Notes under the pieces: generated by a model
The model's input: the letters and a program-made list of their open reading frames with translations, nothing else
Databases searched by the model: none
Told to the model about the DNA's origin: nothing
Program-made: the position numbers and the translations under genes
Part shown: positions 24,617-33,507 of the stretch, piece by piece
Layout of the letters: each line of letters begins with the position of its first letter
Position numbering within the stretch: position 1 is the first letter of the stretch
Assembly (NCBI GenBank): GCA_025355505.1
Contig: JANXZM010000077.1
Location: 51,956 to 115,955, forward strand
From: Acidobacteriaceae bacterium
Lineage (GTDB): Bacteria > Acidobacteriota > Terriglobia > Terriglobales > Acidobacteriaceae
Direction of reading: 5' to 3'
DNA: 64,000 nucleotides

Positions 24617-26506
24617 ATGCGATGGATTGCCAATTCGCTGAATTCTCCGAAAGCCAGAGTCCTCGAGGCGGCGCTGCATGATTGCAAACTGAAAATCGCT
24701 CCTTCTGCTTTGCCTGTGCTTGCCGATCTGCTCGTCGGCCGTGGGATTGAAGAGCCGGAGGCTGCTGCCCGTTTTCTTTCGCCTGCACTTGCCGATCTCC
24801 ACGACCCGCTTCTGATGAGCGGGATGAAAGCCGCGCTTGACCGGCTGGAAGCGGCGTTGGAGCGCAAAGAGAAAGTTCTGATTTACGGCGACTACGACGT
24901 GGACGGCACGACGGCGATCGTTATTCTCAAGACGGCCATCGAGCTTTGCGGCGGGGCAGCTGACTTTCATGTGCCGCATCGCATCCGCGAAGGCTATGGC
25001 ATGCGCGACGAGGTGATCGAGCGCGCCGCCGCCGAAGGTGTGCGGCTGATCATCAGCGTTGACAACGGCATCCGCGCCTTCGCCGCCGCCGATACCGCGC
25101 GGCGCACCGGAGTGGACTTGATCGTCACCGACCATCACCTGCCGGGGATGGACGGCGTTCCGCGGGCGCTGGCCGTGGTCAATCCCAATCAGGAGGGATG
25201 CGATTATCCCTGCAAGCATCTGTGCGGCGCGGGCGTGGCGTTCAAGCTGGCCCAGGGATTGATGCAGCGGCGGCTGGATGCAAAAGACCAGTCGCGCCTG
25301 CTGATGTCGTTCATGAAAGTCGTGGCCATCGCGACCATCGCCGATGTCGTCCCCTTGCGGGGCGAGAATCGCGTATTCGCGAAGCTGGGATTGCAGGGGC
25401 TGCGCCGTCCGGTGAACGTCGGATTGAAGGCGCTGCTTGAAGTTGCGAAGCTCGGCGACGGGCGCGCGCTCACGGCGAAAGAAGTTGGGTTCCGCATCGC
25501 GCCTCGCCTGAACGCCGCCGGACGCATGGACGCGGCCCGCGACGTGGTGGAACTTTTCAACGAGAAAGATATGGATCGCGCCAGGAAGATTGCCAGCCGG
25601 CTCGATCAGTGGAACGCCGAGCGTCAGGAAGAAGAGCGGCGCATCATGGACAGTATTTTGCGCCGGCTTGATGACGAGCCCGCGCTGCGCGAAGCATACT
25701 GCGTGGTGGTGGATGGCGAAGGCTGGCATCGCGGCGTGATTGGCATCACCGCGTCGCGCGTCGTGGAACGCCACGGGCGGCCGACGCTCATCATTTCACG
25801 TGAGGGTGCCGAAGCGCACGGCTCGGGGCGCTCGATTCCGGCGTTCCATCTGCTGCACGCGATCGAATCGTGCCACGAGCTGTTTTCGCGCCTTGGCGGA
25901 CACGCGCACGCGGTTGGCTTTGCCTTGCCCAGCGCCAACGTGGAAAAACTGCGCCAGCATCTGGATGCCTATGCGCGCGCCCGGCTTACTCCCGCGGATT
26001 TTGAACCGCAACTTGCATTCGATCGCGAGCTGCCCCTCGGAGAAATCACGCCGGAACTTCATCAGGCGCTGCTTTTGCTGGAACCTTTCGGGATGGACAA
26101 TCGCGAGCCCATTTTTGCGGCGCGGGCGGTGCGGCTGATGGCTCCTCCGCAGGCGGTGAAAGACAAGCATGTGAAACTGCGGTTGGCGCCAGCCGTCAAT
26201 GGCACGGGAGCCTCGGCGCAAGGCTTCACTCCCCGCTGCCATCCCGACGCGGCGGCGATCCCGAAACGAGATGGTGTAGGGACGGTGCAAAGCCCCACCG
26301 CCCCGCCGTCTTCACAGCCTCAAGCGTCCTGGCGTGACAACATCGCGTTCAAAGCGATGGGCTGGGGACTGAAGGAGTCCTGCGACCGCTTGCAGTTGCT
26401 GACCGGCGACCGCCTGGACATCGCCTACTCGCTCGGCATGAACGACCATCCTGAGTTCGGCGGACTGGAGCTTACTTTGAAGGACATCCAGAAAACGCCG
26501 GCATAA
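24617..26506 (+). CDS. recJ: Single-stranded-DNA-specific exonuclease RecJ
   Basis: 629-aa 5'-3' exonuclease of recombination and mismatch repair. DHH-family motifs: LIYGDYDVDGTTAIVIL (motif I), ISVDNGI, and VTDHHLPGMDG (DHH). The DHHA1 region has GRSIPAFHLLHAIE and GGHAHAVGFAL. The C-terminal OB domain is split by a low-complexity insert of about 45 residues (about 26200-26330: Gly, Ala, Pro, Thr-rich, including PTAPPSSQPQ) that may derive from a repeat. Start set at ATG 24617 (MRWIANSLNSPKARVL); an earlier frame from 24491 adds residues that do not resemble RecJ. Confidence 0.94.
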   Translation: MRWIANSLNSPKARVLEAALHDCKLKIAPSALPVLADLLVGRGIEEPEAAARFLSPALADLHDPLLMSGMKAALDRLEAALERKEKVLIYGDYDVDGTTAIVILKTAIELCGGAADFHVPHRIREGYGMRDEVIERAAAEGVRLIISVDNGIRAFAAADTARRTGVDLIVTDHHLPGMDGVPRALAVVNPNQEGCDYPCKHLCGAGVAFKLAQGLMQRRLDAKDQSRLLMSFMKVVAIATIADVVPLRGENRVFAKLGLQGLRRPVNVGLKALLEVAKLGDGRALTAKEVGFRIAPRLNAAGRMDAARDVVELFNEKDMDRARKIASRLDQWNAERQEEERRIMDSILRRLDDEPALREAYCVVVDGEGWHRGVIGITASRVVERHGRPTLIISREGAEAHGSGRSIPAFHLLHAIESCHELFSRLGGHAHAVGFALPSANVEKLRQHLDAYARARLTPADFEPQLAFDRELPLGEITPELHQALLLLEPFGMDNREPIFAARAVRLMAPPQAVKDKHVKLRLAPAVNGTGASAQGFTPRCHPDAAAIPKRDGVGTVQSPTAPPSSQPQASWRDNIAFKAMGWGLKESCDRLQLLTGDRLDIAYSLGMNDHPEFGGLELTLKDIQKTPA

Positions 26507-26539
26507 GAAAAGGTTTGAACGCGCGCGGCAGTCCGATTG

Positions 26540-26881
26540 TCATCTTGTTGGATAGGGCACCGGATCGGCGGTACCAAGGGCAACACTGCTCTTACAGCGC
26601 CACAGCCGTTCGGCCGTAAGAACGATCCCTTTGCGGAATCCAAACGCCTGTACAGCTTCAATCGAATAGCGCGAACAAGTGGGCTGGTAGCGACACTGCA
26701 CCAAGCTCCCAAGAATGGGCCGCCCTACTCGCTGGTAGATGACCACAACGGCGACGTAAGCGTGGGCTGTCAGCTGATGATGCGGCGGGCGGTAAGTATC
26801 CGCTAACGCGAGTGCCGCAGCTACCGCAAGCAGCGCCAGATAGGTTCCCGGCTGCTTCAGGCGTTGCCGCAGTGCGGACAT
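26540..26881 (-). CDS. yidD: YidD, membrane protein insertion efficiency factor
   Basis: 113 aa. Core motif VGRPILGSLVQCRYQPTCSR, then YSIEAVQAFGFRKGIVLTAE and RLWRC, with the family Cys pattern C-x6-C. An N-terminal hydrophobic helix (YLALLAVAAALALAD) precedes it. YidD helps YidC insert membrane proteins. It is usually next to rpmH-rnpA-yidC; here it is alone beside an unrelated membrane protein, overlapping its 3' end by 25 bp. ATG at 26881. Confidence 0.92.
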   Translation of the reverse strand: MSALRQRLKQPGTYLALLAVAAALALADTYRPPHHQLTAHAYVAVVVIYQRVGRPILGSLVQCRYQPTCSRYSIEAVQAFGFRKGIVLTAERLWRCKSSVALGTADPVPYPTR

Positions 26882-27219
26882 TTGGCACTCACTTGGAGAC
26901 GTTTGTTGCCACAATGGCTGCACTGGATAACGTTGCCCTGCGGTCTGGAGAACAGGTAGATCACCAGGCCAATAATGCCGGTAAACATCACCAGAATCAT
27001 CCACAGGATGGCGCTGTCCATTCCTCGTGCCTTGGCATCGCGCGCTACCCAGATCAAGAGCGCAATGTTGAGAGCGATGAATGCGATGATGACGAAGCCG
27101 AAGAATCCGAGACAGCCGCATGCCGCTGCTGGATTCCCGTTGTCTCGCTGCAACATGGCTATAGCGGCTACCGCGATCGACGACGATAACCTCGGGATGG
27201 AGAGGGCGAAAAGCTGCAT
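26857..27219 (-). CDS. Small membrane protein with C-terminal double zinc ribbon
   Basis: 120 aa. Three hydrophobic segments (about 10-22, 37-60 and 72-90). The segment MDSAILWMILVMFTGIIGLV is the phospholipase_D-nuclease-N-like (PLDc_N) pattern of a two-helix hairpin, followed by YLFSRPQG. The tail carries CSHC and CPHC knuckles about 11 residues apart, forming one zinc ribbon. AGGAG lies 6 bp before ATG 27219. It overlaps yidD by 25 bp, so the two are translated together. Role unknown; possibly membrane-protein quality control, given YidD. Confidence 0.8.
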   Translation of the reverse strand: MQLFALSIPRLSSSIAVAAIAMLQRDNGNPAAACGCLGFFGFVIIAFIALNIALLIWVARDAKARGMDSAILWMILVMFTGIIGLVIYLFSRPQGNVIQCSHCGNKRLQVSAKCPHCGNA

Positions 27220-27592
27220 AGGACGCTCCTAGAGCTTTCTAGAATCGAAATCAGGCGGACTGTTAATCGATACGATGGCGGAATATCTCAAGACAGCACC
27301 CTGGGGAAGTTAACGGCGGAGACTAACAAAGGATTCCCGGAAATGCAAACGAAAAGAAGTCAGTATCGGGGGGTGTCTGATTCCCCGTAGAAACGCGGGT
27401 TGCCCCGTCTCTACGGGCGGAAGAACATCCGGCGCTGCCGAAGCAATGCCCTCATACGAACCGCACTTGCACAACGGGCAGCTACAGCGAATCCAGAGGT
27501 GCTGCGGCCGCGGGCAGTTGCCGAGCTGCGCTCGGCTTGGACGGGCGAGGGCGCCCGTCCCTACACGAACTCGCGAGTTACACTAGCCTCTG
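27220..27592. other. Spacer of about 370 bp with two palindromic repeats
   Basis: No gene found. Family G element at 27384-27420 (CCGTAGAAACGCGGG facing CCCCGTCTCTACGG) and family C element at 27539-27560. The promoter of the LPS transport gene at 27593 probably lies here, but no clear -35/-10 pair is visible. Confidence 0.6.
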
Positions 27593-29953
27593 ATGGCCCT
27601 TCCGGTTTCATGGCTGCGCCGCTGGTTCGCCTTGGGCGCGATTCTGATCACTGTGATGGTCGCCGGGATGTATTTCTACGCGCGAATTCGTGTGCGCAAG
27701 GCCGTTCACGACATGCCGGCGAAAATCGGCCTCGATATTCAGCAGACCGCCGAGGGCTTTTCCATCTCCAAGTCTGCACAAGGCCGCACTCTGTTTACGG
27801 TCAGCGCCGCCAAGGCGGTTCAGTTCAAAGGCGGCGGGCGCGCGGAGTTGCACAACGTCAAGATCGTCATCTATGGCAAGGATGCCGGCCGCTTCGACCA
27901 GATTACCGGAGATGACTTCGAGTACGACCCCGCGTCGGGCAACGTGAGCGCAAAGGGTACGGTGCTGATTGACCTGGAGGCGAATCCCGAGGGGATGCGT
28001 CATTCCGACCAGACGCCTCCCGAGCAAACGAAAGACCCGATTCATCTTGAAACCAACGGTCTCGTCTTTAACAAGAATACGGGAAACGCTTCCGCCAGCG
28101 GGAAGGTGGTGTTTCAGACGCCGCAGGCATCCGGCTCGGCGGTGGGCATTGAATATGTGGCCAAGACGGGCACGATGAACTTGCAGTCGGCAGTGGTGGT
28201 TGTCGTCAGCAGGCCGCAAGCGGTTCGTCTGAATGCAGATCGCGGAGTAATTTCGAAGCAGCCCCGGCAGGTCGTGCTCACCGGCGTGCGCCTGACGCGA
28301 GAGCGGCAGCAACTACAGTCCGACCGCGCGACGTTCTTCCTGCGTGATGACAACACGGTGGACCGCATTCTTGCCGAGGGCGATGTGGAGAGCGAGTTTC
28401 ATGGCCGTGCGGATGCGCACGCGCGCTCCGATCGCGCCGAACTGTTGCTGACCGGAACCCGGAATCAGCTCACCACCGCCATTCTCAGCGGCAATGTGCG
28501 GCTTGCTACCGGAGCCGCGGCAAGCCGCGTTTCTACTGAAGCGCAAAACCATGGTGCGCAGCTTGCCGAGGCTGCCGCCGGACGCGTGACGCTGCACTTT
28601 GCCGGGCAGCAGATGCTGCGGACCGTTCATGCCGAAGACGGCGTGCGGCTGTCCCAGAAAAAGAGCCAGAGCGGGGCGGGAGCCGTGGTGATCTCGTCGA
28701 GAAAGGCCGATGCACAAGATCAAGACATCGAAATGACCGCCCCCGCGATGGACTTCATCGTAAAAAACGGCCGTCTGCTGGAGCGTGCCGAGACGAGCGG
28801 ACCGCCGCAGATCATAATCACGCAGCCGGGCGCGAATCAGAAAACAGTGGTTACCGCCGCTAAGTTCATTGCGAAATTCACCCAGAACAATCGCCTGGCC
28901 ACGCTGCATGGAGAACCGGACGCGAAGATTGTCAGCAGCAGGATCGACGGCAGCAAGATCGCCGCGCCGGGACAGTCCGATCGAGTTTCGACCAGTCAGA
29001 TGATTGACGTCGTCTTCCGGCCAGAAGGCGGCATCGCGTCGATCGCGCAGTCCGGTGGCATTTCCTACGCCGATGGCACGATCAAGGCGTGGGCGCAGCG
29101 GGGAGAGTACACGGCTGCCGATCAACTGCTGGTGCTGAGCGGATCGCCTCGAGTGGTGGACAACGGCATGACGACGACCGCCCAGACGATTCGTATGAAC
29201 CGGACGACCGGTGACGCCATTGCCGAGGGCAACGTCAAGAGCACGTACTCCGATCTGAAGGCGCAACCCGACGGCGCCATGCTCGCCTCGTCCGACCCGA
29301 TCCACGTGACGAGCCGCAGCATGACCGCACATCGTTCACCGGCGATTGCGGTGTACACGGGCGACGCCCGCTTGTGGCAAAACGCGAATGTCGTGGAGGC
29401 TCCCACCCTGCAATTTGATCGTGACCACCGATCCTTGATCGCGCAGGGGACGGCGCAACAGACCTTGGCTCAACCGGTTTCAACCCTGCTGGTGCAAATA
29501 GACAAGAGCGGAAAGGCGACTCCGGTCCACATCACATCCGCGCGTTTGAACTACGCCGACGCGGAACGAAAAATTTTGCTGGATGGCGGGGTGACCGCGA
29601 AGGGGTCCGACACTACGTTGACGGGACGGGAGATGACGGTATTTCTGCTGGCGCGGAGCCAGGCGCAAGCAAGGACAGCGACGGGCCCGGGCACGCCTGG
29701 GCAAGTGGAGCGGATCGTGGTCGAAGACAAGGTTGTGATCACGCAGCCGACGCGGCATGCGACCGGCGAACGGTTGGTGTACACGGCGGCCGAGGACAAG
29801 TTCGTCCTGACCGGCGGAACTCCCAGCATTTTTGATGCCGAACGAGGCAAAATTACGGGCGATTCGTTGACTTTCTACAGACACGATGATAGGGTGCTCG
29901 TAGAAGGTAGAGAAACGTCCCCGACGGTCACCAGGACGCAAGTGGCACGATAA
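27593..29953 (+). CDS. Giant LptC/LptA-like LPS transport protein
   Basis: 786 aa with an N-terminal membrane anchor (about 10-32, WFALGAILITVMVAGMYFYA) like LptC. After it come repeated beta-rich OstA/LptA-type segments (for example TLFTVSAAKAVQFKGGGRAE, RILAEGDVESEFHGRADAHA and KVVITQPTRHATGERLVYTA), which build the periplasmic LPS bridge. It seems to combine LptC and an extended LptA in one chain; E. coli needs 191 + 185 aa. The stop touches the lptB ATG with no gap, so the two are translationally coupled, as expected for partners. rpoN and hpf follow, as in the classic lptA-lptB-rpoN-hpf order. Confidence 0.85.
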   Translation: MALPVSWLRRWFALGAILITVMVAGMYFYARIRVRKAVHDMPAKIGLDIQQTAEGFSISKSAQGRTLFTVSAAKAVQFKGGGRAELHNVKIVIYGKDAGRFDQITGDDFEYDPASGNVSAKGTVLIDLEANPEGMRHSDQTPPEQTKDPIHLETNGLVFNKNTGNASASGKVVFQTPQASGSAVGIEYVAKTGTMNLQSAVVVVVSRPQAVRLNADRGVISKQPRQVVLTGVRLTRERQQLQSDRATFFLRDDNTVDRILAEGDVESEFHGRADAHARSDRAELLLTGTRNQLTTAILSGNVRLATGAAASRVSTEAQNHGAQLAEAAAGRVTLHFAGQQMLRTVHAEDGVRLSQKKSQSGAGAVVISSRKADAQDQDIEMTAPAMDFIVKNGRLLERAETSGPPQIIITQPGANQKTVVTAAKFIAKFTQNNRLATLHGEPDAKIVSSRIDGSKIAAPGQSDRVSTSQMIDVVFRPEGGIASIAQSGGISYADGTIKAWAQRGEYTAADQLLVLSGSPRVVDNGMTTTAQTIRMNRTTGDAIAEGNVKSTYSDLKAQPDGAMLASSDPIHVTSRSMTAHRSPAIAVYTGDARLWQNANVVEAPTLQFDRDHRSLIAQGTAQQTLAQPVSTLLVQIDKSGKATPVHITSARLNYADAERKILLDGGVTAKGSDTTLTGREMTVFLLARSQAQARTATGPGTPGQVERIVVEDKVVITQPTRHATGERLVYTAAEDKFVLTGGTPSIFDAERGKITGDSLTFYRHDDRVLVEGRETSPTVTRTQVAR

Positions 29954-30682
29954 ATGCATACGCTGGCCACCGACGAAATTTGGAAATCCTATCGTGGCCG
30001 ACGCGTAGTAAGCGGAGTCAGCCTTCAGGTTCTTCAGGGCGAAGTGGTGGGCCTCCTGGGACCGAATGGCGCCGGAAAAACCACTACATTCTATGCAATC
30101 GTAGGTCTGGTTCCTCCCGACACAGGCAGGGTGCTGTACGACGGCGAAGATATCACTAGCGTTCCCATGTACTTACGGGCGCGCCAGTACGGCATCAGCT
30201 ATCTCCCTCAGGAAGCCTCGATTTTCCGAAAACTAACGGTCGAGGAGAACATCCTGGCGGTGCTGGAAGTCCAGCCTATTTCCTGGCATGAACGCCGGGA
30301 AAAGGCGGAGAAGCTGATTGACCAGCTCGGACTGGAGCATATTCGTCAGAATCGCGGCGATGCGTTGTCGGGTGGGGAGCGGCGGCGAGTGGAAATCGCG
30401 CGGTCGCTGTGCATCAACCCCACATTTATTTTGCTCGACGAGCCTTTTTCGGGCATCGACCCGATCGCCGTGTTGGATTTGCAGAAGATCATTTCCGATT
30501 TGCGGGCCAGCGGGATCGGAATCCTGATCACCGACCACAATGTCCGCGAGACGTTGTCGGTGACGGATCGGGCGTACATCATTAATGAGGGCCGGATTTT
30601 CCGCTCCGGTACACCGGAGGAGTTAGGAAGTGACCCGGAGGTACGGAGGGTTTATTTGGGAGAAAGCTTCTCGCTGGTGTGA
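29954..30682 (+). CDS. lptB: LPS export ABC transporter ATP-binding protein LptB
   Basis: 242-aa cytoplasmic ATPase that powers LPS extraction via LptFG. Walker [13 protein letters not shown] near 37-48, Q-loop [16 protein letters not shown] near 80-95, signature [15 protein letters not shown] near 138-152, Walker [14 protein letters not shown] near 158-170, and switch His in [11 protein letters not shown]. The [10 protein letters not shown] and AYIINEGRI patterns are LptB-specific. lptFG are not in this window. Confidence 0.97.
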   Translation: MHTLATDEIWKSYRGRRVVSGVSLQVLQGEVVGLLGPNGAGKTTTFYAIVGLVPPDTGRVLYDGEDITSVPMYLRARQYGISYLPQEASIFRKLTVEENILAVLEVQPISWHERREKAEKLIDQLGLEHIRQNRGDALSGGERRRVEIARSLCINPTFILLDEPFSGIDPIAVLDLQKIISDLRASGIGILITDHNVRETLSVTDRAYIINEGRIFRSGTPEELGSDPEVRRVYLGESFSLV

Positions 30683-30729
30683 GGTCCCAGTTCTCAGTCA
30701 ACCCGGCTCTTTTGAGAACTGAGAACTGT
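30683..30729. repeat. Family D inverted repeat after lptB
   Basis: CCCAGTTCTCAGTCAACCCGG faces TTTTGAGAACTGAGAACTG. It lies between lptB and rpoN. The rest of 30730-30879 has no gene and should hold an rpoN promoter. Confidence 0.75.
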
Positions 30730-30879
30730 TGCTAGTTACCAAGGCGTGGGCGCAATGACCTTTCGTGCCCACACGATCTACCTCGATGCATGAGAAGCTA
30801 AATTTTCCACACTCGGAAGTGCAAGACGTCACGGTGCAGCCGCGGGTGGGTGGGCAATCATAAATTTTAGGGAGAAACG

Positions 30880-32715
30880 GTGCTTCTTCAGCACAAACTG
30901 AACGTCAAGTTGTCCCAGCGGCAGATACTGACGCCGGGTCTTGTGCAAATGGTCTCCGTGCTCGCGCTCAACAAGCTTGAGCTTAAGGACATGATCAATG
31001 CCGAGATGGTCGAGAACCCGGTGCTGGAAGAGCTGGAAGACGCGATCCCACTGCTCGATGATGTCGGACGCCAGGAGGAAGAACGCGACCGGCTAGCCGC
31101 CAAGGCGACCTCGGAAGATGCTCCGGCCGTTGCGGATGAGAAGAAGGATCCTTTCGAGGAGATCGATTTTGGCTCGTTCTTCCAGGATTATCTGGACCCC
31201 GGTTATCGCAGTTCGGGGGAAATGGAAGAGATCGAGAAGCCTTCGTTCGAGAACTTTCTGTCGAAGCCGGGGAACTTGAGCGACCACTTGCTATGGCAAC
31301 TGGGCGCCATCTCTGTGCGGCCGCCGGTGCACCAGGCCGCTGAGCTGATCATTGGGAATCTGAACGAAGAAGGATACCTGATTGCCAGCGACGAAGAACT
31401 GCTGGGAATCGCTCCGGTCGCAACTCCCGAGGCCGATGTGGAAGCGGCGGCCAAGATCGTCGGGGAAGCGGAGGCCCTGGGGCTGGCTGTCGCCGAGGGC
31501 CTGCCCGAAACTTCTGACTTTGAAAGTTTTAGCCTGGAGACTTCCGACCTCGAAGCTTCCGTTCTCGCTCTTGAAGATTTCGCCGCGGAAGACACCGGCC
31601 TTTCAGAGTTGGCACCGGATGTGGCGCCGGATGTTCACGCAGAGATGGCAGCCGAGGTTCCTCTGCCCAGCGTGGCGAGCCACGAGACCAGAGCCACCGC
31701 AACAGCGACCGCGGGAGCGGCGACAGCGCCAGCTCGGATAGCGTCCGTAAATTTTACTCGCACCGATCTGCACGAAGCGCTGGAAGTTGTGCGCCAGTTC
31801 GATCCGCAGGGCATCGCCTGTCGCGACCTGCGCGAATCCCTGCTCTATCAGTTGCGCTACCATCTGGAGCAGTTGCACCTGCACAACAACGGCAATGTCC
31901 TGACCGAGCAAACGGTGAGAGACGCGATTGCAGTTGTCGATCAGCATTTGAAAGCGGTGACGCTGAAGCAGTTCAAGGAAATTGCGCGCGCCATCGGGCG
32001 TCCAGTCGAAGCGGTGCAGGCAGCGCTCGAGTATGTCCGCACGCTCGATCCCCGGCTTGGTTTGCGCTACAACAAAGTTCCGGCCCGTCTGATTGAGCCC
32101 GATGTCGCTTTCGTGAAGCATGGCGACGAGTGGCTGGTCATCATGAATGACGAAGACATGCCGCAGTTGCGCTTGAATCCCGCATACAAGCGCCTGCTGA
32201 CCCGCGAGGGCAATGACCGCGACACGCGCAACTACGTCAAAGATCGCTACAAGTCCGCCATCCAGCTGATCAAGAACATCGAACAGCGCAAGCAGACGAT
32301 CACCAAGGTCTGCTACTCGATTGTGGCGCGCCAGCAGGATTTTCTGGAGCTGGGAATCGATCAGCTAAAGCCGATGATGATCAAAGAAGTGGCTGAAGAG
32401 ATCGGTGTGCATCCTTCTACCGTAAGCCGCGCGGTCGCCAACAAGTACGTTCACACGCAGCAGGGCGTTTTCGAATTGCGCTATTTCTTCTCTGAGAGTG
32501 TGCAGGGACCGGAGGGCGGCGGCACTTCGCTCCTGATTTTGAAACGCCGCGTCAAGAAGCTGATCGAAGAAGAAGATCCCAGCCGTCCGCTGACCGACGA
32601 ACAGATTACCCGCATTCTGCAATCGCAGGGCATCCAAGTCACTCGCCGAACTGTCGCAAAATATCGGGAAGACATGAAGATTCCCAGCACCCATCAGAGA
32701 AGAGTGAAGAAATAG
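30880..32715 (+). CDS. rpoN: RNA polymerase sigma-54 factor with an enlarged linker
   Basis: 611 aa; sigma-54 is usually about 470-500. Region I is LLQHKLNVKLSQRQILTPGL (activator binding), then an acidic region II. The core-binding domain is interrupted by about 105 residues (about 185-290) rich in Glu, Ala, Ser and Thr (TSDFESFSLETSDLEAS, ATATATAGAATAPA). The DNA-binding part is normal: HTH near VAEEIGVHPSTVSRAVANKY and the RpoN box RRTVAKYRE near the end. GTG start with AGGGAG upstream. It lies between lptB and hpf, the conserved position. The insert is probably a disordered tether. Confidence 0.96.
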   Translation: MLLQHKLNVKLSQRQILTPGLVQMVSVLALNKLELKDMINAEMVENPVLEELEDAIPLLDDVGRQEEERDRLAAKATSEDAPAVADEKKDPFEEIDFGSFFQDYLDPGYRSSGEMEEIEKPSFENFLSKPGNLSDHLLWQLGAISVRPPVHQAAELIIGNLNEEGYLIASDEELLGIAPVATPEADVEAAAKIVGEAEALGLAVAEGLPETSDFESFSLETSDLEASVLALEDFAAEDTGLSELAPDVAPDVHAEMAAEVPLPSVASHETRATATATAGAATAPARIASVNFTRTDLHEALEVVRQFDPQGIACRDLRESLLYQLRYHLEQLHLHNNGNVLTEQTVRDAIAVVDQHLKAVTLKQFKEIARAIGRPVEAVQAALEYVRTLDPRLGLRYNKVPARLIEPDVAFVKHGDEWLVIMNDEDMPQLRLNPAYKRLLTREGNDRDTRNYVKDRYKSAIQLIKNIEQRKQTITKVCYSIVARQQDFLELGIDQLKPMMIKEVAEEIGVHPSTVSRAVANKYVHTQQGVFELRYFFSESVQGPEGGGTSLLILKRRVKKLIEEEDPSRPLTDEQITRILQSQGIQVTRRTVAKYREDMKIPSTHQRRVKK

Positions 32716-32717
32716 TT

Positions 32718-32782
32718 GCGGGCCGCGAGCTACGAGCTGCGGTGGAATAGTTTGCTCGCGGCTCGCGGTTCGCAGCCAGCAA
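32718..32782. repeat. Family F element (GCGGGCCGCGAGCTACGAGC ... GCTCGCGGCTCGCGG)
   Basis: Imperfect inverted arms around a TGGAATAGTTT loop in the rpoN-hpf gap; related to 22949-22996. Confidence 0.6.
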
Positions 32783-32832
32783 CGCCGGAATTAGAGTGAC
32801 TTCCGACCTTTTAATTTTCAGGAAGGTGTTTG

Positions 32833-33426
32833 ATGAACGTGGAATATACCGCGAGAAAGTACAAAATTACTCCCACCATCCGCAAGGAAGTTGAAACCGG
32901 CCTCGACAAGATCCGCAAAATTCTCGGCGACCGATTCGAGACCAAAGTGATTCTGGCCGTTGAAAAGCGCCAGCACAAAGCGGAAATCACGATTACTCCG
33001 CCCAATGGTCCGATTGTTGGCCTGGCCGAGACCGCCGACATGTCGTCGGCCGTTAGTGAAGCTCTCGACCACCTGCACAAGCAGGCGCTCAAGTACAAAA
33101 CGAATTGGCTGAGCAAGAAGCGCAAGGCGGTCAAGAAGTTCGACGGCCAGTCGCTGGAAGACAACATTGAGGCGGCGCTCGGACTGGCGGAGAATCCTGC
33201 CGTCTCCGTTCTCGTTCATAAATTTCCCTCGGTTGCAGGAACCACCGAAGTGCATTTGGTGCATGCCCGGGACTCGGTTGCGCTTCACCCGATGACGCTG
33301 GAGGAAGCCATCAAGGAGGCGCACTTCCGCGACAAAGATGTTTTCGTATTCCGCGATTTCAAGGGCAAGTTGATAATTCTGCACCGCACCCGCGAAGGCA
33401 AAATGGAGTTGATCGAAGCTCCGTAG
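32833..33426 (+). CDS. hpf: Ribosome hibernation promoting factor, long form
   Basis: 197 aa. The N-terminal S30Ae domain (MNVEYTARKYKITPTIRKEV ... KAEITITPPNGP) binds between the ribosomal subunits; the C-terminal domain (SVLVHKFPSVAGTTEVHLVH ... PMTLEEAIKEAHFRDKDVFV) dimerises ribosomes to 100S, as in long HPF. A linker with basic LSKKRKAVKKFDG joins them. AGGAAGG site before ATG 32833; a TTG three bases earlier is less likely. Downstream of rpoN, as in most genomes with the lptB-rpoN-hpf block. Confidence 0.96.
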   Translation: MNVEYTARKYKITPTIRKEVETGLDKIRKILGDRFETKVILAVEKRQHKAEITITPPNGPIVGLAETADMSSAVSEALDHLHKQALKYKTNWLSKKRKAVKKFDGQSLEDNIEAALGLAENPAVSVLVHKFPSVAGTTEVHLVHARDSVALHPMTLEEAIKEAHFRDKDVFVFRDFKGKLIILHRTREGKMELIEAP

Positions 33427-33428
33427 AA

Positions 33429-33500
33429 AATCGGGTCATCGCATCATCTAAGCTCAAATGCCTTTGACTTTCGATGGCCGGATGACCAGATGACCCGATT
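33429..33500. repeat. Inverted repeat with perfect 12-bp arms between convergent genes
   Basis: AATCGGGTCATC and GATGACCCGATT face each other across 48 bp between hpf and the EAL-HDOD gene, both of which end here. It may serve as a two-way terminator or be a solo member of another repeat family. Confidence 0.7.
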
Positions 33501-33507
33501 GTTCTTC

